DNA of 64,000 nt from Ephemerocybe angulata (GCA_013368325.1 JAACJK010000224.1:434001-498000); one strand, 5' to 3'; counted from the stretch's first letter, positions 10,734-22,672 are shown. The notes: generated by a model not told the origin, from the letters alone. Numbers and translations are program-made.

Positions 10734-10984
10734 GGTTATAAGGTCCAAGAAGAGCAGCGAGGATGGGGTTGACGGGGTGGGCTACAAGGAACGCTTCGAG
10801 AGCGTACCTGGTACTTAAGTTGGGCATGTTGAGCATCTGGTCTTTCTTTCAGAGGTACCCCATGATGCATCAGGAAAGTCAGAAGCCGAGCGTCGTTTCA
10901 CTCACAAAGGCGCTGGCCTCGAGGCTCCGGTTTCAATGACAGTCGAAACTCAAGGAGATATAGACTGAAATGGCCTGAAGGCGC

Positions 10985-10991
10985 CCGAGGC
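10985..10991. repeat. Target-site duplication, left
   Basis: CCGAGGC directly precedes the element and is repeated exactly at 13763-13769 after its other end. Confidence 0.75.
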
Positions 10992-11800
10992 CACCTCAGT
11001 CACCCGGACCGGGGACCTCCTTAGGTACCCAAGACCAGACAGTCCACCCACCTAAGAAGGGGGTCCCTGGTGGTTCTGTCCAAGGCTGGATTTTTTCCAC
11101 TGGGCTGGTTTTGGTCCATTGGTGTGTCCATTTGTCCAATTGATATGACCGTTTGTCCAGGTGTCTGGGGTCTTCATTAATGGACTTTTTTCCAGGGTTG
11201 GAATTTTGTCCAATCAGGTGGACTTTTTCCAGTTGATCCAGTATGGACTTGACCAGTATTGGACTTTTCCAATCTTGATTGTGGACCAGTCCACCAACCT
11301 GTTTTGCATAGATTGGACAAGTCCATTATAGTCTGGACTAGTCCACTGCTGTCATTTGATGAATTGGACTAGTCCATTATTGTCTGGACTAGTCCACTGC
11401 TGTTATTTGATAAATTGGTCTAGTCCACTGCTGATGGCATCAGCCTAATGACATTGATGGTACCTGTACCTATGATGTCATGATCTACATTGATGGACCC
11501 TGTGCCTGTGTCATTATAACATCATTGATGGTACCTGTGCCTGATTTGCATGACATCATTGATGGTACCTGTACCTGTGATATCATGATCTACATGATGT
11601 CACTTTGATTAATGCCTGATTTGCATGACATCATTGATGGTACCTGTACCTGTGATGTCATGATCTACATGATGTCACTTTGATTAATGACTGTCATGCA
11701 AATCATGATGTCATGCTCATTTAGATAAGAGGTGTGCTGAACAGATTCCCTCACATCTCACTCAGTTCCTGTCTGATAAGAATGGTTTTGATATCATTGG
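10992..11800 (+). repeat. Left inverted arm of the foldback element
   Basis: Reverse complement of the right arm. It is longer because a 75-bp unit (11541-11615) is repeated in tandem at 11616-11690, whereas the right arm holds one such unit. Confidence 0.85.
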
Positions 11801-13019
11801 AAAGTGTGAAGTAAGGAGAGTACAGTGAGGTATGTTGTGCACTCTTCATGTGGGGCTATAGCTTGTGAAATCATGAAAATGCCATTTAAGATGTATATTA
11901 GGGTGAGCTTTGGTCAAGATACCTGAATATCTCACCCATTTCCTAATCAATTTAAATAAATTGTGTATCAATAGAAAGCTCCGGCAACCTAGAGTAAATC
12001 TATGACTATGTCACCCCTTAAAACCCTTTGTACAAACCTGAATGTGGCATGCAACCTGAGACTCAATGTCTAGTAAGAATACACTTCTCCAGACACTATT
12101 TCATGAATATAAAGTCTTACAAGTATACACCAGACCACTAGTAATGTCCAATGAGGTAACCTATAGTGTCACAGCTCTGCAGTGCATCTATCTTTGGAGA
12201 AACATGACTTTATGCAAACCAGCTTCAAAATGGCACAATTGCCTCAATTGCCATTTATGGTAAGCAGGTAGAGGTACAAGGACACTGTGAAAGTATACCC
12301 TCAAATAGTAGGTTTCTATTCCAAAAGACTGCAAGCAAATCCAAGCAGTGGAAGATGATCTACAAGAAGAACTAGCTCTAAGTCCATCCTTGAATCTTTA
12401 GTTGCACACTTGTACATCTTCAGACCATAGTTAAGGCTAAGACTAGACATATCTCCATGCTCACTAGATGGTTTTGGCTACTTTCTTTTGCATTCTCAAC
12501 TAGGTGTTTGTCCCTTTCCTATCCAAGTATGTATATTGCTAGAACTATCAGAAAAGGGTCCAAAAATAGTGATTTGTAGCACAGGAACCAAGCTTGGGCA
12601 ATTACACCATTACATCACCAATCATCTATGGATAGCAAAACTTGGTGCTGGATTGGCTACATGATATGTCTAAAGGCATACTGGGTATGGATGTTTACCA
12701 TCTACCCTTGCTTTAGGTCTTCAGTGACACTAACCCTAATGCTTCTCACAATTGGCACCTTTGGAGTATTGAATGGTAAGATAATGTGGAGTGGGGATGC
12801 CACATATACCACTGTATATTCCTTAATTTAAGGTTTAAAATGATACTAGATTCATCCTTAGCAGAGGAGAACTGAGTGAAATATGAATGAATCAGTCCCA
12901 CATTCTCCTTATCTAAATGAGCTTCCTGTTGGTGTAATGACATTTCCATCATTTTCAAGGTATATATATGAGAATAGAATGCACTACATAGGCCACTCTA
13001 CTCCTCTCATTCTACACTT

Positions 13020-13762
13020 TCCAATGATACCAAAACCATCCCTATCAGACAGGAACTGAGTGAGATATGAATGAATCTGTTGAGCACACCTCTTATCTAA
13101 ATGAGCATGACATCATGATTTGCATGACATCATGACAGTCATTAATCAAAGTGACATCATGTAGATCATGACATCACAGGTACAGGTACCATCAATGATG
13201 TCATGCAAATCAGGCACAGGTACCATCAATGATGTTATAATGACACAGGCACAGGGTCCATCAATGTAGATCATGACATCATAGGTACAGGTACCATCAA
13301 TGTCATTAGGCTGATGCCATCAGCAGTGGACTAGACCAATTTATCAAATAACAGCAGTGGACTAGTCCAGACAATAATGGACTAGTCCAATTCATCAAAT
13401 GACAGCAGTGGACTAGTCCAGACTATAATGGACTTGTCCAATCTATGCAAAACAGGTTGGTGGACTGGTCCACAATCAAGATTGGAAAAGTCCAATACTG
13501 GTCAAGTCCATACTGGATCAACTGGAAAAAGTCCACCTGATTGGACAAAATTCCAACCCTGGAAAAAAGTCCATTAATGAAGACCCCAGACACCTGGACA
13601 AACGGTCATATCAATTGGACAAATGGACACACCAATGGACCAAAACCAGCCCAGTGGAAAAAATCCAGCCTTGGACAGAACCACCAGGGACCCCCTTCTT
13701 AGGTGGGTGGACTGTCTGGTCTTGGGTACCTAAGGAGGTCCCCGGTCCGGGTGACTGAGGTG
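13020..13762 (-). repeat. Right inverted arm of the foldback element
   Basis: Pairs with 10992-11800. A weaker direct copy of its inner end (actgagtga-atatgaatgaatc ... ttatctaaatgagc) lies at about 12870-12925, inside the element. Confidence 0.85.
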
Positions 13763-13769
13763 CCGAGGC
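13763..13769. repeat. Target-site duplication, right
   Basis: CCGAGGC, identical to 10985-10991. Confidence 0.75.
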
Positions 13770-14633
13770 ACCATGAGCCTGAGGTATAGCAGATGGCCCG
13801 CGGGGAGCCCATTGCCGTCTGGAGGAAGGGTGGAAGAGTCGTCGCCCAGTCAAGTATATTAGAGCGATATTGAGTGATATTACACAGCGTCGAATGCGTC
13901 CTCTGAGTCAGAGAGTCACACACCCGTTTATTTCATAATCCATCAGCTTGAAGAAGTCTGCGAACCAAGTTGGGCGCCTCCTCATGATTCTGAATCGCAA
14001 CTGTCACCTGCATTTGCTGCTCCTCTTACCCATCGCCAATCCCCTCTCGCCTCTGCTCGCGCATCCCGACTTCCGGATACAGCAATGATATCATTCCATT
14101 CTAAGTACTGTTTCCGCCTAAATGACGTCGGTACTAACAATGTTTCCTTCCACCTCCGCCTCATCAGTATATACTCCCCCCCTTCAACTCTTAGAAGCGC
14201 AGCGATGCTGATGACGCCCCTTTGTACTCATTATCATCTGTTGCGCAAGGTATATGTCTGTGGTAAGAACAGGGAGCAAGTATAGAACGCAGAGAACGTA
14301 GGTCTGCCGATTCCTTTTCAACGATGCTTTCTCTGGGCTTTGATGGCAAGTTCTTTGTGCTGTGGGCTCGACCAAACGCCGACAACAGTGGGAAGCCTGT
14401 CATTGTGATAATTATTTGGGGGGGTGGTGAGCACTACCGTCTACGTTCACTCCGAAAGGCTTATATGCGCTATCACGAAAGCGTTCGAGCCCATCTTGCG
14501 CAAGGAAGCGCCTGGATCTAACAACTGGTCTCATATTGGCAAAATCCTCTGGTCTCTATGCATTCATTCTCAAACGTCCTACATAATTCCAAATTTTACA
14601 TAACGAATACGGGAAGTTGTCGAGTAAGGATCC
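13770..14633. other. Intergenic
   Basis: Short overlapping ORFs only (up to 74 codons). A run of G lies near 14419. No recognised gene. Confidence 0.5.
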
Positions 14634-15682
14634 TCAGTACGAATAGGTATCATAATTGTAAGTGCTAAAAGACGACTCGGTGCCATTGTTGTTGAGTTCA
14701 TCGTGGAGAAAGGGACGGGGTTCGGTGGTAAGGGTTCGTCTGCGGTTTTCTAATTCACTCCATTTCCAAACCACACCGGCAATGTTGGCTAATTTGAGGT
14801 GACCTTGGACCATCAAGGTGTTTTTCATCGTCTGTAAGGAGGCCTGGATGGGAAGGGCGTCAGGAATGGGCGAGGAAGGAGGGAGGGTGTACGTACGGCG
14901 TTGAAGGATTCATCCCAGAAATCGAAGTTTGTTCCAAGCCTCAGATGTACTAGCTTCGGCATGACAACCCCCAAGGTCTGCAGGATGGGAAGCGGCGGCG
15001 AGTCGGTCGTCGCATCCAACGCCAAGACCTCAGCGGTGGATTGGGCGAGAACAGACGCTACGTGCGCCGAAAGCAGTCCGGAAGTGAGGGAAATCGAGGA
15101 TACCGGCCGACCTGGAATTATAATCGCTGCAAGCTGGGCGGATCCGCTGAAGGATGCAAGCTTAGGCAGAAGAGTTTGGGGAATGTGCGGCAGTGGCGCT
15201 TGGTTGACCTGATCGAGGACAAGCGAGGCCAAGTTCGGGGTCTTGCTTATGAATTCGAGGAAATGGGCGTCGAGAGACTGGAAGGATGCTTGCAATGAAG
15301 TTAGCCGCGGGAAAGTGGAATCTAGCCTGGTGTGGAGAGCAACGCAGGTTTGATCTTTGGGGAGGGAGATGGAGAGCGAAACCAAGCTGCTCATATTGGA
15401 AATGGCGAGTCCTAGCGTTGGGCAGAAGAACGAGGGGGGAACTGTGAAGCCGACTCCGATAGAGACATTGAAACTATGAACATGTTGCGCCAGGTGGGGT
15501 GTGGAGGAAAGAGTTGTGGCCGCAGGGAGGGTATGTCCCCTAATGGAGACGGTCTCGAAGAGGACGCGACTGGCAACGTCGTGTAGGAGTGAGCTGGCAC
15601 TTGCCGCCGCACTGAGGTCGGATAATTTGGTAACAAACTTGCAGATAAGATCGAGAAGCTCAACGGGGAGGTCTTCGAGCAT
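14634..15682 (-). CDS. F-box-like protein
   Basis: Two exons, 15682-14897 and 14831-14634, join through a 65-bp intron and give 327 residues. It opens MLEDLPVELLDLICKFV, the usual start of a fungal F-box (LPxELLxxI). Leucine-rich stretches with regular hydrophobic spacing follow (for example PNLASLVLDQVNQ and LPKLASFSG). F-box proteins link substrates to SCF ubiquitin ligases, with the N-terminal box binding Skp1. The C-terminal exon is hydrophilic. It is shorter than the two other F-box genes of this window and not clearly their paralogue. The start is the first ATG and matches the F-box register. Confidence 0.75.
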
Positions 15683-15689
15683 TGTTCAC

Positions 15690-16149
15690 TAGAGGGATTG
15701 AGGGAGCAGAGCGGGACCGTGACAGGACAGTTCAGATTTGCACCCTCGTTTTTCAAGGAAAAACGGCAACCGTATCAAACCCAATGGTCTGGGTGGCTAG
15801 TGACTGCCAGGGTTTGATAACCGGGTCAGGTTCGTCAGGGAATGTCGGTCGCAGACTCGCAGGCTACCTTTGCCGGTTTGCTGCCGGTCTGTAAGGGAGT
15901 GCTACGCGCTCCATCGGAGCCTTGAGTTGACGTCGGACCTTTGATTCCCCTTAGCGAAGTAGGTGCCAGGCAGCGGCGTCGGAAAGATAATGAGAAATCC
16001 GACCAGAACGTATGATCGCTGTGGATACGGGTGGACTGGAGTCACTGGAGGAGCGTATGCGAAGAAGGTGAATAAGGAAGGCGATAGTAAGGAAACAAAG
16101 AGTGCGCGATGAACTTCAGGCTTGAGGCGCCGCTGATCCTGTCATTATG
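15690..16149. other. Intergenic
   Basis: Nothing recognised. The phrase cagggtttgataac and a partial inverted partner lie near 15770-15830 (caaacccaatggtctgggtgg / ccagggtttgataaccgggt). Confidence 0.4.
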
Positions 16150-16312
16150 CTCTACGTTGAGAGACTGGCAATGTACTGAGGTGGAACCAAGGAGCTGTTG
16201 GCGTAATGTCGCTGCAGGGACTGGGTGATGGCCCGAGATACGCGTGGATATGAAAGGTATATGATGCCAGGTGCCGAAGGTAACCAAATATGACCACTTC
16301 GGAGGTATATCT
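16150..16312 (-). pseudogene. MYND-family fragment joined to an eIF3a remnant
   Basis: The minus strand reads SEVVIFGYLRHLASY and, in another frame, YPRVSRAITQSLQRHYANSS. This is the piece just before the end of exon 2 in the MYND-family genes; copy B has MVIFGYLRHLASYLPYQRVS. It follows directly on an eIF3a coiled-coil fragment, with no spacer. Only about 50 codons remain and the frame is broken. Confidence 0.75.
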
Positions 16313-17926
16313 CATTCTGCGTACCCTTATCAACAAGAGTCTGCGCATACTTCTTAGCCTCGTCAAGACGAATAGTTTCGATCTCCTTCTTCGTCCTCTC
16401 GATCTCCTTCCTCTTCAGCTCCTCCTTAACCCTGATCGCCTCAGCCTCCTCCTCCTTCCTGTTGAGCTGAGCACGCCTGCTGCTCTCCTCCTTCTCCTTC
16501 CTCGCCGACAGTTCGCTCAGCAACTCACGTCTGAGCAACAAGAGCGCACACTCGGCCTCAACAGCGGAGACGAGGCCTGCTGCTCCTCTGCGGAGAGCGC
16601 CGCGACCTTTGATGAGCCCTCGATCTTCTGCAACGAAGTGTGGAGAGAGACGGCGACCTTGCTGAGACGGGTGCGGACGAGCTCAGCGACAGAGGGCTGC
16701 TCCATCATCGTAAGCACCGTCGAGACCGGCCTCCCTGAGCGGGGCGACGAGGACAAGGAGGTTTGATATTTTGATGGCGCTGTAGACCTGGGTGAGTTGG
16801 GAGAGAACGCGGGAGAACAGGGCGCGCGGAGTAGAGCTCATCGGTGGGGAGGGTCTTCAAGAGCTCAGCGACGGAGGCGCAGAGGGTCCGGCGTAGAGCT
16901 TCTTGGCAGCGTCGGGCGACAGCTTGAGCACCTCATGCGAGAGGGCGTTCTTGCCCTTGAGCTCTTCGGGCTCGTCCGAGGCCGACAGGGAAGGCAAGGG
17001 CGCTGACAAGGACCTGGCCGGCTCATCTCCTCCTCCGTCTTGCCGCCAATGCTGGTGAGAATCGAGTAATACTTGCCCCGCGAGCGTGGAATAGAGCGTT
17101 TCCGCTCATCAAGAAGATTTTGGTGAGCTTTTCGTAGTAGTTGGCCATCATCACCGGGCGGGGCGCCTTCTTGGCCATGGTGGGGAGGTTGTGGACATCT
17201 TCGACAGAGCGGAAGGCCTCTTGCTACAGCTCGAGCTCGACGCCTGTGTTCAGCTGGGCGAAGCGGGTGTCGAGATGGCGCTGGAGGGTTGGGTCGGAGA
17301 GGTTGATGGAGTGCTGGTGATGCGAGTACTTGGCGACGTTCGCGAGATGGAAGTGCAGGGAACTCGAACTTGCGCTGGTGCTTCAGGCAGAACTTGAACG
17401 TTTGCTGGGCAATTTGCTGCAAAGATCGTTAGTACGCCACCACAAAAAGGTCCGAGCAAATGCATACCTACCTCAAGTCGGGCGTTGTTCATGAGCGTCT
17501 CGAGCGACGCGCGGTAATTCTCCCAGAGGAACTTGAGCCATGGCGTAACGAGGGCCCTGTCGGTGCGGTCCTTGCTCTTGTCGCCGCTGACGGCACCCAA
17601 CAGGATGCTCTCGGGTCTCGCTCGCCTCGAGATCATCGACATCGACTGCGTTCTGCACCGCCGCCTTTTCCTGCGCCTCGTTGACCTTGGCGTCCGCGAG
17701 TTGGAGGAATCGGGTGGTGTTCTGGGCGATGTTCTTGTACTGCATCAATCTCCTTCCTTCGCAGTGCGTTGCGCATCTCGACGCCCAGCTCGATGGATCG
17801 GCGCATGATGGGCTGAGCGATGCCAGGGGGGTCGATCGGAATAGTTTTGAGAACATCTCGGCGAGTGACTGGAGGCCCCCGGCCTGCTTGAGGACCGACC
17901 GTCTTGGGTTTCGAAAACCGTGCCAT
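16313..17926 (-). pseudogene. eIF3a-like pseudogene, N-terminal and middle part
   Basis: Starting at ATG 17926 (MARFSKPKTV), the minus strand follows translation initiation factor 3 subunit A with many small deletions and frame changes. Recognisable parts in order are [116 protein letters not shown] and KKYAQTLVDKG. An intron is kept between LMNNARLE and QIAQQ (about 17467-17418). The PCI region is mangled and the C-terminal third is absent. Related pieces lie at 42655-43275 and 37500-38065. It cannot encode eIF3a. Confidence 0.85.
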
Positions 17927-17929
17927 GGC

Positions 17930-19157
17930 TGTAGAAAGATATTTTAGTTAGCTAGGATGTATGTAAGTGAACAGGGTTGAGACATACCGAGCGTATTGCG
18001 GGTGATAGGGTCGTAGAAGGAGACGGCGAGGAAGTGGTGAGACCCGCTGGCGCTCCGACGCACTCCGACGCACTCAAGCCGAGTGGTGCGCCCGACCCTT
18101 CGGCAAAGACGACCATTACGCTCGCCACAGGCGCTACGGCAGTACTCGTCCCTCCAATCCCACCTCCTACGGACCCTCCTCCGCCTCCGACTCCACCTCT
18201 GAATCCTGCACCTCCTCCTCCTCCCGAGGGAGAAGTCGTAGACGCTCTCTTCCCTCCTCTCAGCGACGTCCTACGCAAAGCCACGGCGCAGGCGTGTTCA
18301 GCGAAAGGGAAGATGCAGATGAGGAGGGTTTGCGCCTGCGTTCAGCTGCTCGTGCGGCGCGGGACCTTGGACTGCGGGCTTGCGGGAGAAGAGGCGGTGG
18401 GTTCTTGCGACGGTTCCATGTTTTCCAGTTGTACAGTTGCGCGTCGAGATCCGATATGAGAAGTCGAGCTATCGCGCATGAGCCTGCCCAGCTTCAGTCC
18501 AGAGCAGCGCAGTCGAGGAAAATGAAGAGGAAATGGAACGAAGAATGATGAAAAGATGAGAGACAGAGGCAAGGCGGAGCGACGGAACCACAAATGGAAC
18601 CTGTTATCGCATCAGCCTGGAGCCAGATGTTACCGTTTTAGGATTCTCTCCTATCAACGCTTCGCTCAGATCCTGAAGTGTTATGCATTGAATGTTCTAC
18701 CTCCGCACCTTCGCTTTGGATGAGTTCCGATCAGCTCTTAGGACTATTAGTACATAGGTACTTCAGGTACTAATCGTTGCACATTGGTATCATTCCACGG
18801 TCAATTACGTCCGGCATTGGCATTTGGCACTTGCCAGGCCCCAAACTCTCCCAACATTTCGGTTTCGGTTGAATACTATATTTCGATTGAATACTGACTA
18901 GAATACTGACTAATGAAGACATAAAATGGTTGACATCCGCCCACCTCGTCAAGCTGCGGGGCCGGAACGGCGGTCTGACCAAGGTATGACTAGATCGCGA
19001 TACTGGAGAATGACTGGGGCGTGTACGCTGAACAGGAATCGTCTGCTTCTCCGTCAGGACCAGGACGAAGCGGAATCGAAAATAGGAACCCACCTTCGAT
19101 AACGTCGGCGATAGCACTTCTGATCTTCTACCGTCAAAGTCGGGTAGGGCGAAGCTT
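17930..19157. other. Upstream region of the eIF3a remnant
   Basis: From 17950 to 18550 there are GC-rich, proline/glycine-coding frames on both strands (plus 17977-18459, minus 17952-18284) with a P-rich run near 18150-18230. They may be low-complexity sequence rather than a gene. 18600-19157 shows nothing recognised, except a short phrase near 18607 (cgcatcagcctg ... ccagatgttac) that recurs at 28725. Confidence 0.4.
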
Positions 19158-19690
19158 GAGAGTGAGCCGGCGACAGCTCGCGTAGCCTGTACGCACTCTC
19201 TCAAAACCCTGCGCAGCCTGTGCGCGCATCCAGGGTGGACGCAGAGCCAATTAGCGTTTGCCAGGAGAAGGATAAAGGACTCGACGGGCCATGAGAGTGA
19301 GCTGGCCAGCTCGCGTAGCCTGTACGCATACTCTCAAAACCCTGCGCAACCTGTGCGCGCATCCAGGGCGGACGCAGAGCCAATTAGCGTTTGCCAGGAG
19401 AAGGATAAAGGACTCGGCGGGCCTTGAGAGTGAGCTGGCCAGCTCGCGTAGCCTGTACGCATAGTCTCAAAACCCTGCGCAGCCTGTGCGCACGTCCAGG
19501 GCGGACGCAAATCCAATTCGCGTTCGCCAGGAGAAGGGTAATAGGCTCGGGCCTTGAGAGTGAGCTGGCGACGGCTCGCGTAGCCTGTACGCATACTCTC
19601 AGGTCCCTGCGCAACCTGTGCGCGCGTCCGGTGCGGACGCAGCCAAGGAGTGGGAGGAGGAGAAACGAAGCGGGAAGAGGAGAGACTGCC
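19158..19690 (+). repeat. Tandem repeat, unit 130-135 bp, four copies
   Basis: Units start at 19158, 19293, 19426 and 19556 with gagagtgagc. Each carries the paired phrases agctcgcgtagcctgtacgc and ctgcgcagcctgtgcgc. Units are about 90% alike by eye. Non-coding as far as I can see. Confidence 0.85.
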
Positions 19691-19738
19691 CTGATCGTTT
19701 TTTAATCAAATTTTGTGATTGTGTAAGCATTGTTCAAA

Positions 19739-20035
19739 CTCCGACAATCTAGGCGCCAATGCATCGCCGCCGGGCGCTTTCTAACCCGGAAAGAATCATC
19801 ATTCTCCCGTTATCCGCTCCCAACACCCAACTCCAACAATCTAGGCGCCAATGCATCGCCACCACTGACCGCCGGGCGCTTTCTAACCCAGAAAGAGTCA
19901 TCACTCTCCCGCTATCCGCTCCCAATGTCCAACTCCGACAATCTAGGCGCCAATGCATCGCCGCCGGGCGCTTTCTAACCCGGAAAACTCGGAGTCATCG
20001 CTCTCCCGCTATCCGCTCCCAACTCGGCTGGGAGT
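19739..20035 (+). repeat. Tandem repeat, unit 92-102 bp, three copies
   Basis: Units start at 19739, 19831 and 19933 with ctcc(g/a)acaatctaggcgcc and contain gccgggcgctttctaaccc. It lies directly after the 19158 array but the unit is unrelated. Confidence 0.85.
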
Positions 20036-20414
20036 GTTTTTTACTCTTACATTTTAACTGTTTCCATCGACTCCTTTGCTTTGACATATCACCAAAGCCA
20101 AATGAGCTGAAGCCCGTAGGCTGGCGCTTATCAACCCCCCCGGGAGCGCTAACGCCAGACTTCAAGTTTGAGAACGGCGAATCGGTTTCAAGCCCGGGGA
20201 ATGGGCGGCGGGGCCGAATTGTAGGCGCGCATGGGATCAGGCGAAGTTCAATCAAACGTTGCTTATAGCTACAAAGTGGGTCTAATATACATCGGATTTT
20301 ACAGCGATGGCGTCGCATTCAAGTTCGAGAGCGGCCAGGATGAATACAGAGAAAAGGAAATTGGGATGAGCGGGAATGGTCGGAGCTGAACCTCCCAGAA
20401 GGAGGTCTAAAAGC
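20036..20414. other. Spacer downstream of the RING gene
   Basis: No gene recognised. It contains 20282-20410, downstream of the stop of the minus-strand RING gene and probably its 3' untranslated region. Confidence 0.4.
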
Positions 20415-21397
20415 TTACTGGGCGTTTCGGGAGCGATGCAAGGGACGAGGGGCGACCCGGCGCGAGACTCGGGCTCGTTGAGTGGGTTGTGAGTTCTCGG
20501 CCAACTCGTCATCGTCGCGAGAGACTCGGGCTCGTTGAGCGGGTCGTGCATTCTCAGCCAACTCGTCATCGTCGTTGAGCGCCTCCCTAGACCTCTTTCG
20601 ATAACCGTCGTCTGCGATAATTAAAATGAGCACTTCAACCCAGGGCGAAGAGGATCGCATTTTACCCACCTTGGAGGAGGCCTAAACCGCTGTTCTCTTC
20701 CGGGTCGGCCAACGTAATCGACTCTTCTTCCTCTTCCGGGCCAGGAGTTTCACCTCGAGCAATTAGCAGCTGACCGTCGCGTTATATTGGGAAATACTGA
20801 GTATAAAGGCAATACGACGACATACCTTACGCTCCGCAGCCTTGAGATCGGCGACGAGGTTGCGCTCTTGAACCAGGGCCGTCCGCAAGTCGCGATTAGC
20901 GTGGCTCAACTCCAAGGCCGCTTCCTGGCGAGTAGCAGCAGCTCTCCTGTAGAAGGAGGCGTAGCGATCGATAGTTGAGAGCTGGTTCGAAACCAGCTTC
21001 GAAAGATGGGCGAGCTGGTCCGACTTGGAGGCCTCGAGGTCGCGGAGGTGTGCTCTATTCTGAAGAAGGCTCAAAATCACGCTGTACGTACGGTTAGGCG
21101 CTAGAGAGGACTAAAAAAACGTGGCTATGCGCACCTTAAAGCCGCTTCTTCATCTTCATCCTCCGTCGTAGTCGTGATCGAGATATGAAGGGTGCGGAGT
21201 TCTCGGCGGCGAATGCGAACGTTACCGCGACACTTCGAAGGGCAGGAGCCCCGGCGTAGAATGAGCTGGTCAGCGCAGACAGGGCAGACACAGTGTCCGC
21301 AAATGATACGCTTTGCAGGTAAGTCGATGGGGTGGAACCCATCCTTGCAAATGAAGCAGGCGGGGAGGGCGATTGGAGCGTGTAAAACTGACGACAT
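20415..21397 (-). CDS. RING-like coiled-coil protein 1
   Basis: Four exons join in frame: 21397-21135, 21081-20826, 20769-20670 and 20611-20415, giving 271 residues. Residues 10-55 hold cysteine/histidine pairs of a RING-like finger (CFICK, then CGHCVCPVC, then CPSKC). A long helical stretch with repeated AL/EL/RDL spacing follows (about 90-175), consistent with a coiled coil. An acidic patch comes next. The last exon contains two tandem copies of DDDELAENxxPxQRARVSR. RING proteins act mostly as E3 ubiquitin or SUMO ligases; catalysis here is inferred only from the finger. It shares layout with the genes at 24680-25247 and 26523-27285. Confidence 0.75.
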
Positions 21398-21399
21398 AT

Positions 21400-22672
21400 C
21401 GACAGAGAGGAAATGGGACTGGAGGGCGAATGCGGGAGACTGGATTTATGGAGAAGAGTCGGCTGAGGGAGCAGGAAATGATAGACTGGGCAATACCTAA
21501 CGAGAAAAGGTCGTCTTATATACGCTGCTTCAGCGGGCGGCTCTCTCAGTCTGCGCCCAAGGGGCGCGCTGGGAGAAACCCTGGAACCAGACTCGCTCGT
21601 CACAAGCAACGCAAGCAGACAATGGATCTTTTGAGTTGAGAAAATACAAAGGTTAATAGGCGTATGACGGAGCTGGCGCGCGAAATGGGGTTCAACTCAC
21701 AGAAACCAGGACGTATAGCAGCCTGCAGGGTGGCCGGCGATCAGATATTAGGGGTCATGGGGCGAGGGACGGCCACCCGATTTCTTGAACACAATCAAAA
21801 CCTATAGAAGAAACAGTCAAAGTAAGTAATCTCCTCGAGGCGCGTTCCTTTGACGCCGCCTGCTCCTAATGGCGCATGAGGGCCACAATCCCGCCATAGC
21901 GAAGGAGAAGAAACGCCCTAAGCGCCAGAGTGGGTCCCACTTTGTTGCCTAGCCTTGCGCCCCCCACTCCTCCCGGTCAAACATCCCATTTGTAACCTTT
22001 GTCACTTGTCCTCGGGCCGTAATCCAGGCGCGTGTTGCTGGAAGTGCAGCGTTCGGTGAGCAAGCTGATGCCGCCGTCGCCGCGGTTGGAACGTGTTGCG
22101 TACGTAAACGTGTGTTCCGATTGTTTCGTCCCCAACGCTGGGTGTTACCACTTCTAGACAACCCCCGTCAGGGGCCTCAGGGCTCACCCTTCACCGCGAA
22201 CTGTTTCCGTCCACCATACTGCCTCAGGATAAACCCCGACCACGGCTGATAGTAAGGAACCTGGGATGGGCGGTGATAGGTTTGTCCCGGTCAATAGAGA
22301 CGCAGAAAATGGTGTTGATTCAAGCGCCCATTGCGAACATGCTATGTCTTGGTGAACATCTTCCTGACAGAACGAAAACACCGACGTCTTCACTATCCAC
22401 ATGGACCTAGAGGTCGCCTTTCTTGGGTATCCTTTATCTCAACTCCACTCTCGAAAGGCGCCCCTTGAGTCCTCGCGGCGGATCTACCGAATGGTATACC
22501 TTCCATTATTCCTCGCCGAGCTCGACCGGCGCTGCTATCCTTCTTTCAGACCTCGTCCTGAGATGCAGCCCACCCTCTAACCCCCGTCATCGTAATCCCT
22601 TGACCGTTGGAAATCGTAAGTGCCTTGGGCTTCAATGTAAAGTACGCGCAGCAGTTAACAGTCTTGGACCAG
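21400..22672. other. Spacer between RING gene 1 and an F-box gene
   Basis: The genes on either side diverge from here, so both promoters should lie within. Short ORFs only. A frame from ATG 22401 (MDLEVAFLGYPLS) runs 59 codons but does not join the F-box gene in frame. No repeat seen. Confidence 0.45.

Larger units (their letters stand above)
10992..13762. mobile_element. Foldback (long inverted repeat) DNA element, non-autonomous
   Basis: A 2771-bp element begins CACCTCAGTCACCCGG and ends with its reverse complement. It is flanked by the direct repeat CCGAGGC at 10985-10991 and 13763-13769. The arms run about 10992-11800 and 13020-13762 and are nearly perfect inverted copies. They carry palindromes such as tggactagtcca and iterated phrases such as tgatgtcatgatctacat. 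The 1.2 kb centre is AT-rich, unlike the GC-rich flanks, and contains only ORFs under 70 codons, so it encodes no transposase. The 7-bp duplication does not settle a superfamily. It most resembles a large MITE or foldback element mobilised in trans. Confidence 0.85.

Noticed and set aside
12066..12831. Small ORFs inside the foldback element as a possible transposase
   Set aside because: Each is under 70 codons, without any catalytic motif, and the AT-rich centre gives such ORFs by chance.
14410..14430. G-run near a possible quadruplex
   Set aside because: Only one long G tract is present; the four tracts needed are not there.
17977..18459. Proline-rich plus-strand ORF
   Set aside because: Low complexity, open in several frames, no introns or conserved start; kept only as a remark in the spacer entry.
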